Shown here: positions 58,761 through 64,000 of the stretch, piece by piece
Layout: the number at the start of each line of letters is the position of its first letter
Numbering within the stretch: position 1 is the stretch's first letter
DNA from: Collinsella aerofaciens
GTDB taxonomy: Bacteria; Actinomycetota; Coriobacteriia; Coriobacteriales; Coriobacteriaceae
NCBI RefSeq assembly: GCF_028206995.1
Contig: NZ_JAQLFL010000010.1
Coordinates: 16,520 to 80,519, forward strand
Reading direction: 5' to 3'
Length of the DNA: 64,000 nt
Translations under genes and position numbers: made by a program
Notes under the pieces: generated by a model
Seen by the model: only the letters and a program-made list of their open reading frames with translations
The model's database searches: none
Told to the model about the DNA's origin: nothing

Positions 58761-60620
58761 TTACTGGGCGAACTGACTGCGGTAGAGTTCGGCGTAGAAG
58801 CCGCCTGCCGCTAGCAGCTCGTCGTGCGTGCCGCGCTCGATAATCTGGCCGTCGCGCATGACCAGAATGCAGTCGGCGTTGCGGATCGTCGACAGGCGGT
58901 GCGCCACGACAAAGCTTGTGCGACCGGCCATGAGCTCGTCGAATGCCGCCTGCACCTGCAGCTCGGTGCGGGTATCGATGCTCGACGTGGCCTCGTCCAG
59001 CAGCAGAATCGCCGGGTCGGTGAGCATGACGCGCGCGATGCACAGCAGCTGTTTTTGACCCTGGCTAAACGTGCCGCCGTCCTCGCCGATGACCGTATCG
59101 TAGCCGCCTGGCAACTGCACGATAAACTTGTGCGCGTGCGCGCGCTTGGCGGCTTCGACAACCTGCTCGCGCGTAGCTCCTGGGCAACCGTAAGCGATGT
59201 TGTCCGCCACCGTGCCCTCGAACAGCCAAGTGTCCTGCAGCACCATGCCAAAGGCGCGGCGCAGGCTTGCGCGCGTGTAGTCACGCGAGGAACGGCCATC
59301 GACCGCAATGCGACCGGCATCGATATCGTAAAAACGCAGTAGCAAATTGATGAGCGTCGTCTTGCCACAGCCCGTAGGACCGACCAGGGCAAAGCGCATG
59401 CCGGGCTTAGCCTCGATGCAGATGTCCTGCAGCAGCCTGCGGTCGGGCACGTAGCTAAAGTCCACATGCGCAAAGGTCACCTCGCCCTGCGGTGCGGCAA
59501 GTTCCACGGCATCTGGCGCATCGGGCTCCTGCTCGCGCGCATCGAGCAGCGCAAACATACGGCGCGCCGAGGCGTACGCCGTCTGGATCTGCGTAATGAC
59601 GTTGGTGACCTCGTTGAACGGCTTGGTGTACTGGTTGGCATAGGACAGGAAGATCTGCACGCCGCCCACCGTAAGCGCCGCGGGCACGCCCGTGATCACG
59701 CCCACGCAGCCGATCACAGCGACCACGGCATAGATGATGTTATTGATAAAACGCGTACCGGGGTTGGAGAGCGAACCCATAAACTGCGCGCGCTCGCCCG
59801 CGATGTAGAGCTCGGCATTGAGGGCATCGAAGCGCTGCTGGGCGTTGGGACCATAGGCAAAGGCGTCGACAAGCTTTTGCTCGCCTACGTACTCCTCGAT
59901 ATGACCACCGAGCTGCCCTTGAATACGCTGCTGTGCCGTAAAGCTTTTGTTGGAAAGCTTGGCGATGGCGCCGGCTGCAAAAATGGAAAGCGGCGTGACG
60001 AGCACCACTACGAGCGTCATGGTCAGGTTAATGGAGAGCATAAACGCGAGCGTGCCCACGATGGTAATAACACCAGTGAAGAGCTGCGTGAAGCCCTGTA
60101 GCAGACCGTCGCCCACCTGATCGACGTCGTTGACCACGCGGCCCATAAGGTCGCCGTGGGCATGGCTGTCGATAAAGCTGAGCGGCATGCGGCTGAGCTT
60201 ATCGCTCGCCTCCACGCGCATGTCGCGCACCGTCTCGTAGGACAGGCGGTTGACGCAGTAGCCCTGCAGCCACTGGAAGGCCGCGGCACCTACCACGACG
60301 AGCGCGAGTTTGGTAACGAGCGGCAGCAGCGCGTCGAAGTCCACCTGCCCGGTGGCGACGATAAGGTCGATGCCCTCGCCGATGAGAATGGGCGTGTAGA
60401 GCTGCAGGATCACCGAGATAGCGGCGCTCACAAACGACGCCGTAAACGAAATACGGTGCGGACGAACGTAGCCCATCAGGCGGCGAGTCACCGCACCCAC
60501 GGGATAGCGCTCGGGATCGCCGGGCTGGCGCGGACCGTCGCCCAGGTCATTGAGGTTATCGTTACCGGACACGTTGGCCGTCATCGTGGCGACCGAACCG
60601 GAGGAAGTGTACGGATTCAT
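58761..60620 (-). CDS. ABC exporter half-transporter, catalytic subunit (second pair)
   Basis: A 619-residue exporter half with a 40-residue polar N-terminus, six membrane helices (about 55-330) and a nucleotide-binding domain. Walker A is GPTGCGKTT, the signature FSQGQKQ, Walker B LLLDEATSSID and the H-loop VAHRLS, so it carries the catalytic Glu and His. Its ATG at 60620 directly abuts the TAA of the partner gene (TAAATG), so translation is coupled. Substrate unknown; multidrug or lipid export is typical. Confidence 0.92.
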   Translation of the reverse strand: MNPYTSSGSVATMTANVSGNDNLNDLGDGPRQPGDPERYPVGAVTRRLMGYVRPHRISFTASFVSAAISVILQLYTPILIGEGIDLIVATGQVDFDALLPLVTKLALVVVGAAAFQWLQGYCVNRLSYETVRDMRVEASDKLSRMPLSFIDSHAHGDLMGRVVNDVDQVGDGLLQGFTQLFTGVITIVGTLAFMLSINLTMTLVVVLVTPLSIFAAGAIAKLSNKSFTAQQRIQGQLGGHIEEYVGEQKLVDAFAYGPNAQQRFDALNAELYIAGERAQFMGSLSNPGTRFINNIIYAVVAVIGCVGVITGVPAALTVGGVQIFLSYANQYTKPFNEVTNVITQIQTAYASARRMFALLDAREQEPDAPDAVELAAPQGEVTFAHVDFSYVPDRRLLQDICIEAKPGMRFALVGPTGCGKTTLINLLLRFYDIDAGRIAVDGRSSRDYTRASLRRAFGMVLQDTWLFEGTVADNIAYGCPGATREQVVEAAKRAHAHKFIVQLPGGYDTVIGEDGGTFSQGQKQLLCIARVMLTDPAILLLDEATSSIDTRTELQVQAAFDELMAGRTSFVVAHRLSTIRNADCILVMRDGQIIERGTHDELLAAGGFYAELYRSQFAQ

Positions 60621-62501
60621 TTAGCAGCCCTCCTTTGCGCAGACAGATGCAGGGGCGGTCGGGGCGCCTGGGGCGGGCACGGGGCTTGGGGCGAGCGCGG
60701 GCACCGCACTCCCCTGCTGACCCTCGAGTTCCTCGCGGCGAAGCTGCGACTGGCAAATCTCGCGGTAGAGCTGGCAGGTCGCGTACAGCTCATCGTGCGT
60801 GCCCAAGCCCGCGACCGATCCGTGGTCGAGTACGCAGATCATGTCGGCGTCGCGCACGGTCGAGACGCGCTGGCTCACAATCACCGTGGTCAGCGGCAGC
60901 CCGCCCTCGGCGGCACCGCGCATGCTTCGTTCGCGAATGGCATGGCGAAGCGCCGCATCGGTCTTAAAGTCGAGCGCCGAGGCGGAGTCATCCATGATCA
61001 ATATCTGAGGCGAGCCCACTAGGGCGCGCGCGATGGTCAGACGCTGGCGCTGGCCACCGCTAAAGTTCTTACCGCCCGCCTCGACCGGGGCGTCGAGCCC
61101 CTTCGGCTTGTTGCGCACGAACTCGCTCGCCTGCGCCATGTCGAGCGCCGCCCAGAGATCCTCGTCGGTCGCAGCCTCGTCGCGCCAGGTCAGGTTGCTG
61201 CGGATGGTGCCGCTCACCAGCGACGCGCGCTGCGGAACGGTCGCGACCACACGGCGCAGCTGGTCGAGCGGCCAGGTGCGCACGTCGGCGCCCATCACGC
61301 TCACGCTGCCGGTGCCCGCATCGTACAGGCGCGGGATGAGCGAGACGAGCGTGGACTTACCACTGCCCGTACCGCCGATAATGCCGAGCGTCTTGCCCAG
61401 CGGGAGCTCCAGGGTCACATCGTTGACGGCGTTGGCAGCGCCCGCGCCAAAGGAGAAGCTCGCATGGCTCAAGCTCAGCGCGGGGACCGGGGCGTCGACG
61501 TCCGTCGCGGGTGCTTGGGGCAGTGCGACCGGCTCGTTGTTCTCGTCGGTGATGCTCGGCACGCAATTGAGCACCTCGTTGACACGCGACGCACTGGCGC
61601 TCGCCTTGGTAAAGACAACGACCAGGTTGGCCACGTAGACGATGGAGGTGAGGGTCTGCGTCATGTAGTTGACGAACGCCATGACCTGGCCCTGCGTGAG
61701 CTCGCCAACGTTGACCTGGATGCCGCCCACCCACAGGATGGCGCACACGCCCAGGTTCATCACAAGAAACGTGACGGGGTTGAGAATCGACGAGAGCTTA
61801 CCCACCGCAATGGCGGTATGGGCCTGGTCATCGGCGGCTTGGGCAAAGCGCTCGCGCTCGTGATCTTCGCGCACAAAGGCGCGAACCACGCGGGTGCCCG
61901 AAAGGCCTTCGCGGCAAATAAGCGCGATGCGGTCGAGCTTTGCCTGCAGCTGCTTGTAGTACGGAATGCAGCGCGCCATGACAAACCAAAACACCAGGCC
62001 GATAGCGGGCGTGCAGATCAAAAAGATCATGCCGAGCTTAAGGTCGATGGCAAGGGCCGCGCACATAGAGCCCACCGCCAAGAAGGGCCAGCGGATGAGC
62101 ATGCGTACGCCCAGCGCCACGGCCAGCTGCACCTGGTTGACGTCGTTGGTAATGCGCGTGATGAGCGACGGCGTGCCAAAGCGGTCAAGCTCAGCATAGC
62201 TCAGCTTGTTGATGTGCTCGTAGAGCGCACCGCGAATGTCGGTGCCCATGCCCTGCGAGGTGAGCGCCGCCATCTTTTGGCAGACGAGCGTAAACGAGAT
62301 GCCGATCACGGCCATGGCGGCAAGTAGCATACCGTAGTGGATAACGGCGTTCACGTCGTGCGCCCCAATGCCCTTATCGATCATCTGGGCAATCACCAGC
62401 GGCGTCAGCAGGTCAAAGATCACTTCGATCAGCTTGCACGCAGGGCCGATCACCATATACCGGCGAAACTTACCACCAAAACGCCTGAGCAGCTCAATCA
62501 T
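60621..62501 (-). CDS. ABC exporter half-transporter, degenerate subunit (second pair)
   Basis: A 626-residue partner. Walker A GGTGSGKST and the signature FSGGQRQR are canonical, but Walker B reads ILIMDDSASALD (Asp for the catalytic Glu) and the H-loop VSQRVS (Gln for His). This marks the non-hydrolysing site of a heterodimeric exporter. The C-terminal 45 residues are Pro/Ala-rich. The start is ATG at 62501 with GGGAGC ten bases upstream; a TTG at 62534 would add 11 residues. First gene of the two-gene operon. Confidence 0.9.
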   Translation of the reverse strand: MIELLRRFGGKFRRYMVIGPACKLIEVIFDLLTPLVIAQMIDKGIGAHDVNAVIHYGMLLAAMAVIGISFTLVCQKMAALTSQGMGTDIRGALYEHINKLSYAELDRFGTPSLITRITNDVNQVQLAVALGVRMLIRWPFLAVGSMCAALAIDLKLGMIFLICTPAIGLVFWFVMARCIPYYKQLQAKLDRIALICREGLSGTRVVRAFVREDHERERFAQAADDQAHTAIAVGKLSSILNPVTFLVMNLGVCAILWVGGIQVNVGELTQGQVMAFVNYMTQTLTSIVYVANLVVVFTKASASASRVNEVLNCVPSITDENNEPVALPQAPATDVDAPVPALSLSHASFSFGAGAANAVNDVTLELPLGKTLGIIGGTGSGKSTLVSLIPRLYDAGTGSVSVMGADVRTWPLDQLRRVVATVPQRASLVSGTIRSNLTWRDEAATDEDLWAALDMAQASEFVRNKPKGLDAPVEAGGKNFSGGQRQRLTIARALVGSPQILIMDDSASALDFKTDAALRHAIRERSMRGAAEGGLPLTTVIVSQRVSTVRDADMICVLDHGSVAGLGTHDELYATCQLYREICQSQLRREELEGQQGSAVPALAPSPVPAPGAPTAPASVCAKEGC

Positions 62502-62650
62502 GTATAGGCGCTCCCTATCATCATTCACACTCAATCCGAATCATGATAGTACGGCGAGCCCAAAAGAAGCGTAAACAACTCGTCATTTCTAATGGGATTC
62601 GGTTTCCAAAGAAGCGGAGAGGCGCGCACCCAGCCAGTGTCGGGTCGACC

Positions 62651-62681
62651 ACTTGGTATACTTGCATTAGTGCTACCAAGT
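62651..62681. promoter_or_regulatory. Inverted repeat upstream of the surface-protein gene
   Basis: ACTTGGTA (62651-62658) and TACCAAGT (62674-62681) form a perfect 8-bp palindrome overlapping TATACT, a possible -10 box on the plus strand. It may be an operator of the surface-protein gene 30 bases downstream. Confidence 0.4.
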
Positions 62682-62712
62682 TAGTCGCCGACCCTTGAAA
62701 TGAGGTGCCGAG

Positions 62713-63744
62713 ATGAACGACATTCTCGCAAGAAGAGCAAGACGAGCAACTGCGGGCATCGCCCTTTCCGCGGCACTTGTCGCGGGAATCGCCCCCGCAA
62801 CGGCGATAGCGGCAGAAACCAGCTCCCCCACCGCTGCAGTTGCCTTGCAGACGGAAGATGCGGCCGCCGCAAAAGAAAAAGCGTATGCAGCCATGCAGGA
62901 AGCGCTCAAAAACCTCGAGGCCGCAAAAGACGCCGCAAGTCCCGAGAAAATTGCGAGATTCAATGATGACATTGCCCGTTTTCAAGAGCTCCGCGACAAG
63001 ATGACGGCGCAAGCCGCCGAATTGAGGGAATCCCTTCCCACCATGCAAGCGGACGGCGATGCAGCCCAAGCCAAATACGACGAGGCCATCAACCGGACAA
63101 GCGGCCTTCAGTCAGAATTAGATAAGAAACTTGAGGTGCTTAAGGCACTCGAAGCGCTCGGCGACGAGGAGCTTGTCGAAACTGTTAAACAGCAAATAAA
63201 GCAGTTGCGCCAAGAGATCGTAACGGCAAAAGCGCGAGTTGACTTTTGCGAAATGGAGCTCCGCGAGGTCAAGGGCCGCCTCGAAAGGCAGGAAAGACAA
63301 GTTAATGACTGTGAACGTGATGCAGAGAAGTATAAAGCCCATACCGACCAGTTCATAGCCTGGCGAGATGCGCTCCTCGACAATTTGAAAAAGCGCAAAC
63401 GGCCTATGACGACGCCTGCAAGGCATACGAAGAGGCAAAGGCCGCGGCAGACAAGGCCACCTCGCCCGAGATAACGCAACCGACCGAGACGACGCCTCCC
63501 TCCAACTCGGCGCAACCGGTCGAGGCGACACAGCCCACCGGCTCGTCCGCGACCGGCAAAAATACCCCCGCCAAGCTCCACCAAGCAGGCGAACACAAGC
63601 AGCGGCAAACAAGCAGATACGACCGCCGGCAAGCTCGCAAACACGGGCGACACAGCACCGAGCGCAATCGCACTCGCAGCAATCGCCGCCGCAGGCCTCG
63701 GAATAACCGCCACGGCCACACGCCGCATCAAGAACTCAAAATAG
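62713..63744 (+). pseudogene. Coiled-coil surface protein with LANTG anchor, two frameshifts
   Basis: The 343-codon gene has a signal peptide (ARRARRATAGIALSAALVAG..IAA), a long alpha-helical coiled coil (about 50-240) and, after a Thr/Pro-rich stalk, the sorting signal KLANTGDTAP followed by a hydrophobic helix and TRRIKNSK. The reading frame slips at a run of five A (63388-63392), entering a frame that encodes AQTAYDDACKAYEEAKAAAD, and slips back near runs of five A and five C (63558-63569) to restore STKQANTSSGKQAD. Without correction, translation ends at 63474 after 253 residues and lacks the anchor. Either phase variation, decay or sequence errors. The ATG at 62713 follows GAGGTG. Confidence 0.75.
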
Positions 63745-63794
63745 CCGCCAGAGCATACTACCTTCGCCAATCCACAAACCCGGAGACAAAAAGA

Positions 63795-63830
63795 GGCTCG
63801 TTTCCCCAACCTAGGGAAACGAGCCCCTTT
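63795..63830 (+). terminator. Intrinsic terminator of the surface-protein gene
   Basis: GGCTCGTTTCCC and GGGAAACGAGCC pair around six bases and are followed by CCTTT. It lies 50 bases after the LANTG-gene stop. Confidence 0.75.
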
Positions 63831-64000
63831 AACTGCAAAAATTCAAGCAACAGCACCGCCGCCTCTTGAACCACGTAGCCATCAATGCCCAGACAACGCC
63901 AACGAGCAGCATTCCTTAAGGGATAGATTAAATTAGATAAACGCGCCTTACGGGTGATTTTTGGACGACGGGGCCCGGCCGGCGGCGAGGTGTTTGGTAG
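63831..64000. other. Unassigned window end
   Basis: No recognisable gene. An open frame on the minus strand runs from the window edge to about 63,763 through the terminator hairpin, with no start visible and no family resemblance, so it is not called. Confidence 0.3.

Noticed and set aside
63385..63400. Programmed -1 frameshift at GAAAAAG in the surface-protein gene
   Set aside because: The direction fits, but the heptamer is not the standard A-AAA-AAG and the frame must return later by +1; two recoding events are unlikely.
1..64000. tRNA and rRNA genes
   Set aside because: No cloverleaf with a TTCRANYC-type T-loop and no rRNA signature was noticed in the gaps on either strand; a covariance search would be needed to exclude them formally.
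63763..64000. Minus-strand frame open to the window edge
   Set aside because: It runs through a terminator hairpin, has no visible start and shows no family motif.

Overview
The window is a high-GC (about 60%), gene-dense bacterial chromosome segment with short intergenic gaps. Gene content suggests a gut coriobacterium, most likely Collinsella or a close relative: a sortase-assembled pilus island with VPTG-type sorting signals, a gallate-type UbiD module, many Nudix/HAD/ABC genes, and a dense family of short palindromes around AAAGGGACwGyCCCTTT. The genus is an inference from style and content; no rRNA or tRNA gene is present to fix it.

Layout. 1-5,000: glpK (cut by the window edge), tsaC, a hicAB toxin-antitoxin pair, prmC with a long acidic insert, and prfA. 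5,090-9,470: an M20 peptidase and an amino-acid ABC importer (Tat-type lipoprotein, permease, ATPase), all on the minus strand. 9,600-11,600: a two-hairpin 3' element, a mutarotase and an unknown membrane protein. 11,770-17,610: an aromatic-acid decarboxylation region with a MerR regulator, UbiX, an LpdC-like UbiD, a DASS/SLC13 carrier, and a fusion of an LpdD-like prenyl-flavin chaperone domain to an IPP-isomerase/Nudix domain. 17,768-22,615: an MFS exporter, a tyrosine phosphatase and two AAA_14/DUF4143 ATPases, each preceded by a different sequence repeated three times at exactly 33-bp intervals. 22,800-25,600: a small TIGR04076-type protein, a pyridoxal kinase and an IS110 element with a frameshifted transposase, sitting in copies of a dispersed repeat. 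25,625-29,850: MarR plus a heterodimeric ABC exporter. 30,031-37,107: a GGDEF protein and a pilus island (class B sortase, FctA-like pilin, catalytically degenerate SipA-like signal peptidase, frameshifted large adhesin). 37,334-41,761: a LysR regulator divergent from an SDR / OFA-type MFS / Gfo-Idh catabolic operon. 42,173-49,061: tex, a transaldolase, a HAD phosphatase and rlmKL with a degenerate first methyltransferase half. 49,157-53,903: a potassium module (kdpE, kdpD, small membrane protein, kup). 54,062-57,451: a nitroreductase and an LTA-synthase-like sulfatase. 57,452-58,080: a remarkable non-coding repeat cluster. 58,082-62,501: a flavodoxin and a second heterodimeric ABC exporter. 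62,713-63,744: an LANTG-anchored coiled-coil surface protein broken by two homopolymer frameshifts.

The most interesting candidates are (i) the prFMN-linked decarboxylation region, where enzymes handling the C5 prenyl donor and a prFMN chaperone domain appear to be joined in one polypeptide; (ii) the shared 33-bp phased triplet arrays in front of both AAA_14 genes; and (iii) several independent families of covarying palindromes in intergenic space, including one that begins directly at the stop codons of two unrelated genes. Long open frames on the opposite strand of real genes are common here because of the GC-rich codon usage and were ignored.
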